Counted from the stretch's first letter, positions 1 through 5,855 are shown. The stretch is 5,855 nt of DNA from an uncultured Asticcacaulis sp. (GCA_946480125.1 CAMLIY010000192.1:1-5855); one strand, 5' to 3'. Numbers and translations are program-made. Notes: a model not told the origin generated them from the letters alone.

Positions 1-1781
1 GCCGGCAGATCCTGATGCTGTGGGGACCGCAGTCCGATCTGGCGCGCGATCCGCGCTGGGGCCGCAGCGAGGAGGTCTATGGCGAAGACCCGTTTTTCAA
101 TGGCACCATGGCAACCGCCTTCGTGAAGGGCCTGCAAGGTGATGACCCGAAATACTGGCAATCCGCTGCCCTGCTGAAGCACTTCCTGGCCAACAGCAAT
201 GAGAACGGCCGCAGCGGTTCGTCGTCCGATTTCGACGAGCGACTATTCCGGGAATATTATTCCGTGCCCTTCCGCATGGCTTTCGAGGACGGCGGCGCCA
301 AGGCGGTGATGGCCTCGTACAATGCCTGGAACGGCACGCCGATGACCATCCATCCGATTCTCGACAGCATCCTCACCAAACAATGGGGCGTTGAAATCCT
401 GTCATCGGATGGCGGCGCGGTCGGTAATCTGGTCAAGTGGCACAAGACCTTCCCCAACCAGAAAGACGCCGTGGTGGCCAGCGTCAAGGCCGGGATCAAC
501 CAGTTTCTCGATACCTATAAGGACGAGACCCATGCCGCGTTGGTCGATGGCTCTTTGACGCAGGCAGATATCGATTACGCCGTCCGCCGCAAGATGCGTA
601 TTGCCATCAAGCTCGGCCTGCTCGATCCGCCGGAAATGGTGCCCTATGCCAAAATCCATGATGGTGTCGAACCGTGGACGACCGATGCCAGCCGTGATGT
701 CTCGAAGCAGATCGCGTTGGAATCCGTGGTGCTTTTGAAGAATGACAAGAGCGTGCTGCCGCTGCAAAGGGAAAAACTGAAATCGATCGCCGTCATCGGA
801 CCTCTGGCCGACAGCGTCCACTGGGACTGGTACGGCGGTTTGCCGCCCTACGCCACCACGCCTCTGGAAGCTATCCGCGCGAAAATGGGACCGGAAGCCT
901 CAGTGATCTACGCCGCCGACAACACCGGCGGAAAGGCCGTGGCTGCGGCTAAGGCCGCCGATGTCGCCATTGTCGTGGTCGGCAATGACCCGACCTGCGG
1001 ACCGAACATGGCCACCGACTGGACGGACGCCGGCACCAAGCCTTGCGCCGATCCCGGCGATGGCCGCGAGGGCCGCGACCGCGAAACCCTGAACCTGGCA
1101 CAGGAGGCATTGGTGAAAGCCGTTTACGCCGCCAATCCGAAGACGGTGATGGTGCTGATCTCCAGCTTCCCCTACACCATCAACTGGTCGCAGGATCATG
1201 TGCCGGCCATTCTGCATATGACCCATTCGTCGCAGGATGAGGGCATGGCTTTGGCTCAGGTGATCTTTGGCGACTACAATCCCGGTGGCCATCTGGTCAC
1301 GACGTGGCCGGCGTCTATGGACCAGTTGCCGCCGATGATGGATTACAATATCCGCCACGGCCGCACCTATATGTACGCTAAGGGCAAGCCGCTTTATCCC
1401 TTCGGTTATGGTCTCAGCTATACCACTTTCAGCTATAGCAATCTGAAAACCAGCGCCCCTTCGATTGCCAAAGAAGGTGAAATCACCGTCAGCGTTGATG
1501 TCAAGAATACCGGCCAGGTAGCCGGCGATACGGTCGTCCAGCTTTATGTCGGTTACCCGGAATCAAAGGTCGAACGCCCGATGAAAGAACTGGAAGGCTT
1601 CAGGCGCGTCCACCTGGCCGCCGGCGAGACGCAGACGGTGCAGATACCGCTTAAAGCCGCGCAACTGGCCTACTGGAATGTCGATGCCCAGGCGTTTACG
1701 GTCGAGGCTGCGCCGGTCAGTCTGATGGTGGGTGAGTCTTCGGCCGATATCAAACTGACTCAGTCGCTTTTGGTGCGGTAG
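1..1781 (+). CDS. Glycoside hydrolase family 3 enzyme (beta-glucosidase/beta-xylosidase type), 5'-truncated
   Basis: Retaining exo-acting glycosidase that should release terminal beta-linked sugars from oligosaccharides. The frame is open to the left edge (codons from base 3), so the true start and any signal peptide are outside; the ATG at 15 is internal. Numbering from that Met: the family signature RDPRWGRSEEVYGEDP is at 11-26, the substrate-binding KH at 55-56 (LLKHFLANSNENGR), and SYNAWNGTP at 101-109. The probable nucleophile is Asp132 in SSDGGA. The second (alpha/beta sandwich) domain starts near 230 with ALESVVLLKND and IAVIGPLA. Glu352 in REGRDRETL is a candidate acid/base. PLYPFGYGLSYTTF (459-472) leads into a C-terminal fibronectin III-like domain (about 485-580) with RPMKELEGF. 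About 150 or more N-terminal residues are probably missing. Family assignment is firm; the sugar specificity cannot be read from sequence. A related isomerase gene follows by 61 bases, with no obvious terminator between. Confidence 0.93.
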   Translation, partial: RQILMLWGPQSDLARDPRWGRSEEVYGEDPFFNGTMATAFVKGLQGDDPKYWQSAALLKHFLANSNENGRSGSSSDFDERLFREYYSVPFRMAFEDGGAKAVMASYNAWNGTPMTIHPILDSILTKQWGVEILSSDGGAVGNLVKWHKTFPNQKDAVVASVKAGINQFLDTYKDETHAALVDGSLTQADIDYAVRRKMRIAIKLGLLDPPEMVPYAKIHDGVEPWTTDASRDVSKQIALESVVLLKNDKSVLPLQREKLKSIAVIGPLADSVHWDWYGGLPPYATTPLEAIRAKMGPEASVIYAADNTGGKAVAAAKAADVAIVVVGNDPTCGPNMATDWTDAGTKPCADPGDGREGRDRETLNLAQEALVKAVYAANPKTVMVLISSFPYTINWSQDHVPAILHMTHSSQDEGMALAQVIFGDYNPGGHLVTTWPASMDQLPPMMDYNIRHGRTYMYAKGKPLYPFGYGLSYTTFSYSNLKTSAPSIAKEGEITVSVDVKNTGQVAGDTVVQLYVGYPESKVERPMKELEGFRRVHLAAGETQTVQIPLKAAQLAYWNVDAQAFTVEAAPVSLMVGESSADIKLTQSLLVR

Positions 1782-1842
1782 GGCTTGCCAAAGCCGCCGG
1801 AATTTCGATAACTGCGGTGGACGTAATTCTGGAGATGACGGT

Positions 1843-2529
1843 ATGAAACGACGGGGATTTATCGGCGCCGGACTGGCGCTCGTGGCCACAGCGGTCGCCG
1901 CCTGCTCGAAACAGCCGGAAAAGGCCGCCGCCCCGGTCGTTGAAAAGCCAAAAGCCCCGCCGGCCCCACCGCCGGAACCGGAAACCGTGACGGTGCGGCT
2001 GACCACCACCAAGGGCGATATAGAGATCGTTCTGGAAGCGAAGAAGGCGCCGCTGACCACCGCCAATTTTCTGCACTATCTGGATGCCGGCAAGATCGTC
2101 GGCGCCAATTTCTGGCGCGCCGCCCATGCCGGCTCCAGCGGCTTTATCCAGGCCAGTATCCAGGGGCCGACCTTCCCGCCGATCGCCCATGAATCGACCA
2201 AAATGACGGGCCTGTCCCATACCAATGGCGCCATTTCGATGTCGCGTTTCGCGCCGGGTACAGCGACCGGCGATTTCATCCTGTGCGTCGGCGACAATAC
2301 CTTCCTCGACGCCGGCCGCTCCGGTTCGGATGACAAGCTGGGCTATGCCGCCTTTGGTCACGTCACCAAGGGCATGGACGTGGTGAAGGCAATCCTCAAG
2401 GGCCGGATCGACAGCCATACGCGTGAAGGCGGCTGGGCCGGCCAGATGCTGGCCGCGCCGATCGAAATTACCGGCGCACAGCGGATTGGCGAAACCTTCA
2501 CCGACGCTTCGGCTTCGGCTTCGGCCTAG
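1843..2529 (+). CDS. Cyclophilin-type peptidyl-prolyl cis-trans isomerase, lipoprotein (PPI-1)
   Basis: Predicted proline isomerase assisting protein folding in the cell envelope (228 aa). The start is supported by GGAG at 1831-1834, 8 bases before the ATG. The N-terminus MKRRGFIGAG has a twin arginine (R3-R4) followed by x-F-I, a hydrophobic stretch, and a lipobox VAAC with Cys21 as the likely lipidated residue. Ser at +2 does not suggest inner-membrane retention by the E. coli rule. A Lys/Pro/Ala-rich linker covers about 22-48. The cyclophilin domain runs from about 49 to 215: TTKGDIEIVL, TANFLHYL, F90-W-R92 (catalytic Arg equivalent), FIQ at 101-103, GAISMSR, and GYAAFGHVTKGMDVV. The usual QGGD after the catalytic Gln is absent and the following loop is short. 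The protein ends in ASASASA, encoded by a hexamer repeat. It is paralogous to the cyclophilin at 4714-5331. Isomerase activity is inferred from the family. Confidence 0.9.
   Translation: MKRRGFIGAGLALVATAVAACSKQPEKAAAPVVEKPKAPPAPPPEPETVTVRLTTTKGDIEIVLEAKKAPLTTANFLHYLDAGKIVGANFWRAAHAGSSGFIQASIQGPTFPPIAHESTKMTGLSHTNGAISMSRFAPGTATGDFILCVGDNTFLDAGRSGSDDKLGYAAFGHVTKGMDVVKAILKGRIDSHTREGGWAGQMLAAPIEITGAQRIGETFTDASASASA
2506..2523 (+). repeat. GCTTCG x3 in-frame hexamer repeat
   Basis: Three perfect tandem copies of GCTTCG (2506-2511, 2512-2517, 2518-2523) encode Ala-Ser three times at the very end of PPI-1, followed by GCC and the TAG stop. Each copy creates a CTTCGG, which in RNA is the stable C(UUCG)G tetraloop; the last has a 3-bp GGC/GCC stem. 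Copy number could change without shifting frame. No function is evident. Confidence 0.85.
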
Positions 2530-2535
2530 TTTATC

Positions 2536-4644
2536 CTAGTTGACCGGGGCGGGGACCGCTTTCTTCGCGGCCGCTCTGGTTGTGGTTGGCGCGCCCTTGG
2601 CCTGCATGTCCGACATCAGGCCGGCGCAGTTGGCGTTCTTGGCATAGTCGAGATTGATAAACGGCAGGATGGTATTGAGCGCAAGGGCCAGCCCGCCCTG
2701 AACCACTGCCGTGCCGGGATCGACACCGAATTTCGGCGCCGACAGATGCCCCCCGATGATGATGGGGGCATTGACATGGATCAGGCGGAATTTCTTTGGC
2801 TTACCCTTGAAAACGAGCTTCACGCGCTCGTCATTGAGATTGATAGTGCCGCCACCATTGACGCGGGTGACGCCGGTATCAAAGACCGCATTATTCGCCT
2901 GCATGACACCATTTCGTATCTGGAAATCGGCGACGGCGCAGCGAATTTCGGTCTCATGCTTGTCTTTCGTCAACAACTGGAACAGGCCCTTGGTGGCGTT
3001 GATCCCCATCAGTTCGGCGAAGCTCTGGCGGATCGTGCCGGTGGGCATAACCAGGGCCAATTGACCATTGGCGCTGGACGCCGCCTTGTGGACCGAATTG
3101 CCGGTGCCGGAGGCTTTCACCCGTGCATCGAGTATGCCTTCCAATGGTTTTGAGCCGCTGATATTGGGCAGGAAATCCTGTACCCGCAGGCCGGTCAGGC
3201 GCATATCGAGGCTGTTTTGCTGAACGGCATTGCGCGCATCGATCCGCGCCGTACCCTGCAAACGCCCTTGTGGGAAGCTGAACTCGACGGGATCGAGGAT
3301 CAACAGGCCGTGATCGAGATTGACGCCCAGGCTGACCTCGCGCAGCGGCAGGCTTGAACTGGCCTTCACCGACAGCGCCCGATACCGCACCTTGGCATCC
3401 ATGCCGCGCACACGTTCGAGATCAAGCGTGGCGTCAGGCAGGAGACGGCGCGCCGTGGTCTCCGCTGTCGGCGTGGCAGACAGCGAGGCTTTCTGCGGCG
3501 CATTGGCCGCGGTTGCGCCAAACAGCGAGCCGAGATCCTTGAAATCGAGCAGGCGCGAGCGCAGATCGCCGGTCAGGTAAGGCCGGTTATTGCGGCTGGT
3601 ATCGACCTTGAGTGTGCCTTCGAGATCGCTGCCGCCCACACGGCCCCTGATGCCGGCGATATTATAGATGCGATCGTCGCGGCTTACACTGGCGGCAATC
3701 TTATAGGCCGGGGTGTCCGGCAGGCTCAGGCCGGTGAGGTAATAGAGATCCGCCAGATTGCGGCCGCTGACCGTTACCGCGGCGCCGATCTGGCCGAGAT
3801 TAAACGGATGAAGCACCTTGCCCTTGGCGGTTATCCGGGTGTCGCCGGCGCGCACCGCCATATCGAAGGGATAGGGCACACTGGTGCGGACATTGAGCAG
3901 CGGACCGCCCGTGGCCTTGAGATCGAACTTGTTGCCGTTCAGGCTGCCATCGCCAGACAGATTAAAGGCTTCACCACCGGCATTGGCTTTTTCGTGGGCA
4001 TTGACCGTGCCGGTGAAGGTCAGCTTGCGCTGAACGCTGGTCATGGTCAGATGGCCGTCATTGATGATGAAGTTCTTGATCGGCGGTAGTTTGGTCGGCT
4101 TGCCTTTGTTGGTGCCGTCGCTGAAATCCCAGTTGGCGCGGCTGTCGGCGGCCTGATAAAGCTGCACGTTCGGCCGGTCGATCTGCAATCGCGGCAGGAT
4201 GATGCGGCCAATAAATACCGGCATCAGCTCGGCGGTGACTGCCACAGACTCAACCTCCGCCAGATAGGGTTTCAGGCCGGCTTTCGCGCCCCAGTCCGGC
4301 TGGCCGATCTTGAGGCCGCCGACCGTCGCGGTCGGCTTGAAGCTGAACAGATGGACGCGCAAATTGCCGTCTATCCGCACCGGCCGATGCAGCTTTCCCG
4401 ACGCGATGGAAGCGACCATTGGTCTGGCCCAGTTCCAGTTCGGCTGCGCCAGAAAGATCAGGACAGCGACAAGCACCAGCACGATCGCCGCCAGCAGGCC
4501 CTGGCCCCAGCGCGGCAAGGTGCGTAAGCGCAGCCATATGGCCTGCGGCAGGTGCTTAAGCCATGCCCAGGCCTTTCGCAGCCAGTCCATGGCGGTGGCC
4601 TCAAGGTCGGCGATATGCCGGCTGATGTCTGCCTTGCTCATCAT
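2536..4644 (-). CDS. AsmA family protein, single-pass inner membrane with large periplasmic part
   Basis: Member of the AsmA/bridge-like family of envelope proteins, implicated in outer-membrane lipid homeostasis or phospholipid transport in enterobacteria; the exact role here is unknown. The 702-aa product has a Trp/Arg-rich cytoplasmic N-terminus (WLRKAWAWLKHLP at 21-33) and one membrane helix at about 49-66 (GLLAAIVLVLVAVLIFLA). The AsmA N-terminal region follows: RPVRIDGNLRV (87-97), VFIGRIILPRLQIDRPNV (143-160) and RANWDF. After a long beta-rich middle comes the typical C-terminal region (about 500-645): GQLALVMPTGTIRQ, EIRCAVADFQIRNGVM, FDTGVTRVNGGGTINL and APIIIGGHLSAPKFG. Cys568 and Cys673 could form a periplasmic disulfide (inference). 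The ATG at 4644 has no clear Shine-Dalgarno; Met19 (ATG at 4588-4590) has GAGG 8 bases upstream and would give 684 aa, so the start is uncertain. It lies 69 bases after PPI-2 on the same strand, a possible operon. Its stop is 6 bases from that of convergent PPI-1. Confidence 0.88.
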   Translation of the reverse strand: MMSKADISRHIADLEATAMDWLRKAWAWLKHLPQAIWLRLRTLPRWGQGLLAAIVLVLVAVLIFLAQPNWNWARPMVASIASGKLHRPVRIDGNLRVHLFSFKPTATVGGLKIGQPDWGAKAGLKPYLAEVESVAVTAELMPVFIGRIILPRLQIDRPNVQLYQAADSRANWDFSDGTNKGKPTKLPPIKNFIINDGHLTMTSVQRKLTFTGTVNAHEKANAGGEAFNLSGDGSLNGNKFDLKATGGPLLNVRTSVPYPFDMAVRAGDTRITAKGKVLHPFNLGQIGAAVTVSGRNLADLYYLTGLSLPDTPAYKIAASVSRDDRIYNIAGIRGRVGGSDLEGTLKVDTSRNNRPYLTGDLRSRLLDFKDLGSLFGATAANAPQKASLSATPTAETTARRLLPDATLDLERVRGMDAKVRYRALSVKASSSLPLREVSLGVNLDHGLLILDPVEFSFPQGRLQGTARIDARNAVQQNSLDMRLTGLRVQDFLPNISGSKPLEGILDARVKASGTGNSVHKAASSANGQLALVMPTGTIRQSFAELMGINATKGLFQLLTKDKHETEIRCAVADFQIRNGVMQANNAVFDTGVTRVNGGGTINLNDERVKLVFKGKPKKFRLIHVNAPIIIGGHLSAPKFGVDPGTAVVQGGLALALNTILPFINLDYAKNANCAGLMSDMQAKGAPTTTRAAAKKAVPAPVN
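4599..4602 (-). promoter_or_regulatory. Candidate Shine-Dalgarno for an internal asmA start (Met19)
   Basis: On the minus strand GAGG stands 8 bases before the ATG at 4588-4590 (Met19, MDWLRKAW). The upstream ATG pair at 4644 and 4641 has no purine-rich site at normal spacing. Starting at Met19 still keeps the basic, Trp-rich segment and the whole membrane helix, so the shorter start is plausible; it is not proven. Confidence 0.4.
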
Positions 4645-4713
4645 CGGGCAAACCGTAGGCAGATGAATATCAGGAATCGATCCGGTTATGGCGGCGCGGG
4701 TCTAGGGAGTCCG

Positions 4714-5331
4714 TCAGGCGATGCGATGGGCCGAGGTGATAATCACCGGCTTCACCAGGTTTTCACCGGTGAGGCGGCTTTGCAGGATATGTTTGACGAT
4801 CTCCATGCCGGAAACCACATGACCGAAGACGGCATAGCCCTGCTTGTCTGGCGTGGCGGTGCCGCCGGCGTCGAGATAGGTCATGTCCCCGACGCAAATG
4901 GTGAACTCGTTCGAGGCCGTGCCGATGGCGTAACGCGCGGTCGAGATAGCGCCATCGGTATGGGAGAGGCCGGTTTCAGTCGTCGGTTCGTGCGGGATCG
5001 GCGGATAGGTGCGGTCGCCGCTGTTGAACTGGATAAAGCCGGCGTCACCGGCCCGGATGGCGCGATAGAAGGTGCCGGTATCGAGTTTATGCGTATCGAC
5101 ATAGTGGAGGAAATTCGCGGTTGATTGCGGCGCGTGTTTGCCGTCGAGTTGGAGGATAATTTCGCCCGCACTGGTCTCCAGCGCCACGCGCACCATATCG
5201 GGTGGTACGTCGAGCCCGGTCTCCGGCAAACGCTTCGGCGGCGGTGGCGCGGCCGGCGCTTTTGCGGCGGGTTTCGAGCAGGCGAACAGGCCGAGCGCGC
5301 CCGTTAAGATCAGAAATTGCCGCCGGATCAT
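4714..5331 (-). CDS. Cyclophilin-type peptidyl-prolyl cis-trans isomerase, lipoprotein (PPI-2)
   Basis: Second predicted envelope proline isomerase (205 aa from the chosen start). The frame extends upstream to 5364, but the ATG at 5331 is preferred: it has GGGAGG 5 bases upstream, and it puts the export signal at the terminus. MIRRQFLILTGALGLFAC has twin Arg (R3-R4) with x-F-L, a hydrophobic core, and a lipobox LFAC with Cys18 lipidated (Ser at +2). A Pro/Ala/Lys linker spans about 20-45. The cyclophilin domain (about 46-200) shows TSAGEIILQL, STANFLHYVD, F88-Y-R90 (catalytic Arg equivalent), FIQ at 99-101, PPIPHE, TGLSHTDGAIS, CVGDMTYLDAGG and GYAVFGHVVSGMEIV. As in PPI-1, the GGD after the Gln is missing (FIQFN). 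It lacks the roughly 15-20 residue C-terminal insertion of PPI-1. The asmA gene lies downstream after 69 bases, perhaps cotranscribed. Activity is inferred from the family. Confidence 0.9.
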   Translation of the reverse strand: MIRRQFLILTGALGLFACSKPAAKAPAAPPPPKRLPETGLDVPPDMVRVALETSAGEIILQLDGKHAPQSTANFLHYVDTHKLDTGTFYRAIRAGDAGFIQFNSGDRTYPPIPHEPTTETGLSHTDGAISTARYAIGTASNEFTICVGDMTYLDAGGTATPDKQGYAVFGHVVSGMEIVKHILQSRLTGENLVKPVIITSAHRIA

Positions 5332-5576
5332 GGATTCCTCCCTGGTTCGGCCGCAGTCTGGCAAATCCCGGCGCGCGGGTGAAGTCTTTTTAAGCGGTCT
5401 GTTCGACCTTCAGGGCATGTCGATGGACTGACGGCCTCGGCCACCAGACCGGCAAAGGCGCGTAGCCGCACGCGGGCCGCTTTCAGCTCCGCCTGGTCGT
5501 TTTCGATTTCGCTTGCCCCGTCCATTTGGCAATCATGCGACAAGTTGCATATGCGGGGAAAACTACATAACCTTAT
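5332..5576. other. Intergenic region between PPI-2 and the palindromic repeat
   Basis: No gene is recognised with confidence. On the minus strand a frame with ATG at 5525 (MDGASEIENDQAELKAAR...) runs 65 codons and ends in a TGA that overlaps the PPI-2 ATG as ATGA. Its first 33 or so codons have GC-rich third positions and a helical look. The rest uses codons unlike the neighbouring genes (CGA, TTA, AGA, CTT, AGG), and no Shine-Dalgarno precedes it, so it may be a gene remnant or chance. The promoters for the leftward PPI-2/asmA unit and the rightward DUF559 gene should lie here. A weak rightward candidate is TTGGCA (5526-5531) with CATATG (5548-5553), spacing 16. GCATATGC (5547-5554) is an 8-base palindrome. 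Confidence 0.4.
5336..5343 (-). promoter_or_regulatory. Strong Shine-Dalgarno of PPI-2 that decides its start
   Basis: The minus strand reads AGGGAGGA here, with GGAGG ending 5 bases before the ATG at 5331. This favours the 205-aa lipoprotein over the 216-aa extension from 5364, which would put 11 charged or polar residues ahead of the signal peptide. A GANTC site (GATTC, 5333-5337) overlaps this element. Confidence 0.75.
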
Positions 5577-5645
5577 ACCTCCCCGACTTGTCGGGGAGCC
5601 GGGCGGCCGTTGCCGGGGACCATTGCGCAGCAATGGTGGTGGGGT
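5577..5645. repeat. Compact multi-hairpin palindromic intergenic repeat upstream of DUF559
   Basis: A 69-base GC-rich element holds three inverted repeats in a row. Hairpin 1 pairs CTCCCCGA (5579-5586) with TCGGGGAG (5591-5598) over a 4-base loop, 8 perfect base pairs. A small one pairs CGGC (5604-5607) with GCCG (5612-5615). Hairpin 3 pairs ACCATTGC (5619-5626) with GCAATGGT (5630-5637) over a 3-base loop, 8 perfect pairs. The ends also match imperfectly: ACCTCCCC (5577-5584) against GGTGGGGT (5638-5645), 7 of 8 counting one G-U, giving a possible closed multi-branch fold that competes with hairpin 1. No run of T directly follows, so it does not look like an intrinsic terminator. It resembles the REP-like palindromic repeats scattered through many proteobacterial genomes; copy number cannot be judged from one window. 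Confidence 0.75.
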
Positions 5646-5655
5646 TTCTTACTTT

Positions 5656-5855
5656 ATGACCGACACAGCAAAACGAAAAACCGCATTGGCCCGGCAGATG
5701 CGCAAGGCCCTGACCGGCCCGGAATGGCTGCTGTGGGAGCGGCTAAAGTTACGTCTGGATAACGGGCTGGTCTTTAAGCGTCAGCACGCCTTTGGCCCCT
5801 ATATCCTCGATTTTTACTGCTTCAAGGCGCGACTGGTTATCGAGGTCGATGGCGG
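5656..5855 (+). CDS. DUF559 family endonuclease-like protein, 3'-truncated
   Basis: The first 66 residues of a DUF559 protein, a family usually about 110-130 aa and related in fold to Vsr/PD-(D/E)XK nucleases; its biological role is not established. Visible family features in order: a basic N-terminus (MTDTAKRKTALARQMRKALT), GPEWLLWERLK at 21-31, FKRQHAFGPYILDFYC at 40-55, and RLVIEVDG at 59-66. The probable metal-binding acidic residues are Asp52 (ILDFYC) and Glu63/Asp65 (IEVDG), which fits an intact nuclease-like core as far as it can be seen. The C-terminal half, including the usual His after the EVDG motif, is beyond the edge. The ATG at 5656 is preceded by GGTGGGG (5638-5644), which is only a weak Shine-Dalgarno at 11-base spacing and sits at the end of the palindromic repeat. 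It is transcribed away from PPI-2. Confidence 0.88.
   Translation, partial: MTDTAKRKTALARQMRKALTGPEWLLWERLKLRLDNGLVFKRQHAFGPYILDFYCFKARLVIEVDG

Noticed and set aside
1750..2418. 222-codon open frame on the minus strand opposite PPI-1
   Set aside because: It is antisense to a clear cyclophilin and its composition is the Gly/Arg/Asp-rich pattern expected from the complement of a GC-biased gene.
2517..2534. GGC-TTCG-GCC hairpin at the end of PPI-1 as an intrinsic terminator
   Set aside because: The stem is only 3 bp and no real U-tract follows.
2746..3153. 135-codon plus-strand frame inside asmA
   Set aside because: Lies fully within the conserved C-terminal AsmA region on the other strand; shadow.
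4552..5124. 190-codon open frame on the plus strand opposite PPI-2 and the asmA start
   Set aside because: Complement shadow of two well-supported genes; no recognisable domain or ribosome site.
5332..5364. Eleven-residue N-terminal extension of PPI-2 (MPDCGRTREES)
   Set aside because: It would bury the signal peptide, and the internal ATG at 5331 has a strong Shine-Dalgarno.
5367..5395. CCCG/CGGG mini-hairpin followed by a T-run as a rightward terminator
   Set aside because: Only 4 bp, the T-run is not adjacent, and no rightward gene ends there.
5526..5633. Upstream part of a longer minus-strand frame through the palindromic repeat (MLRNGPRQRPP...)
   Set aside because: Its sequence is just the repeat translated; low complexity Arg/Pro/Gly and no start signal.
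5619..5650. Hairpin 3 followed by TTTCTT as a terminator or attenuator
   Set aside because: Seven G/T bases separate the stem from the T-rich bases, and they lead directly into a gene start.

Overview
This window reads as part of a moderately GC-rich Gram-negative chromosome, most likely an alphaproteobacterium of the Caulobacterales type. The clues are the GC-biased third codon positions, Pro/Ala-rich twin-arginine-like lipoprotein signals, an AsmA-family protein, and a DUF559 gene behind a GC-rich palindromic intergenic repeat. The placement comes from the look of the proteins and is not proven. No RNA genes, CRISPR arrays or insertion sequences were seen.

Layout. Positions 1-1781 (+) hold the C-terminal three quarters or so of a glycoside hydrolase family 3 enzyme whose start lies left of the window. 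After a 61-base gap comes a cyclophilin-type peptidyl-prolyl isomerase lipoprotein (1843-2529, +). It ends 6 bases from the end of a convergent AsmA-family gene (4644-2536, -). Upstream of asmA on the same strand is a second cyclophilin lipoprotein (5331-4714, -), paralogous to the first. The pattern is therefore GH3 > PPI-1 > < AsmA < PPI-2, with two related isomerases flanking an envelope protein. A 324-base stretch (5332-5655) separates PPI-2 from a rightward DUF559 endonuclease-like gene (5656 to the window end, truncated). Its right part (5577-5645) is a compact palindromic repeat that ends 10 bases before the DUF559 start codon.

How they fit together. GH3 is a presumably exported sugar hydrolase. 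The two isomerases are predicted envelope lipoproteins and AsmA is a predicted inner-membrane-anchored periplasmic protein, so the middle of the window is cell-envelope biology. The DUF559 gene and its palindrome look like a separate module. The most interesting observations are that palindrome/DUF559 pairing and the pair of divergent lipoprotein cyclophilins with twin-arginine-like signals.
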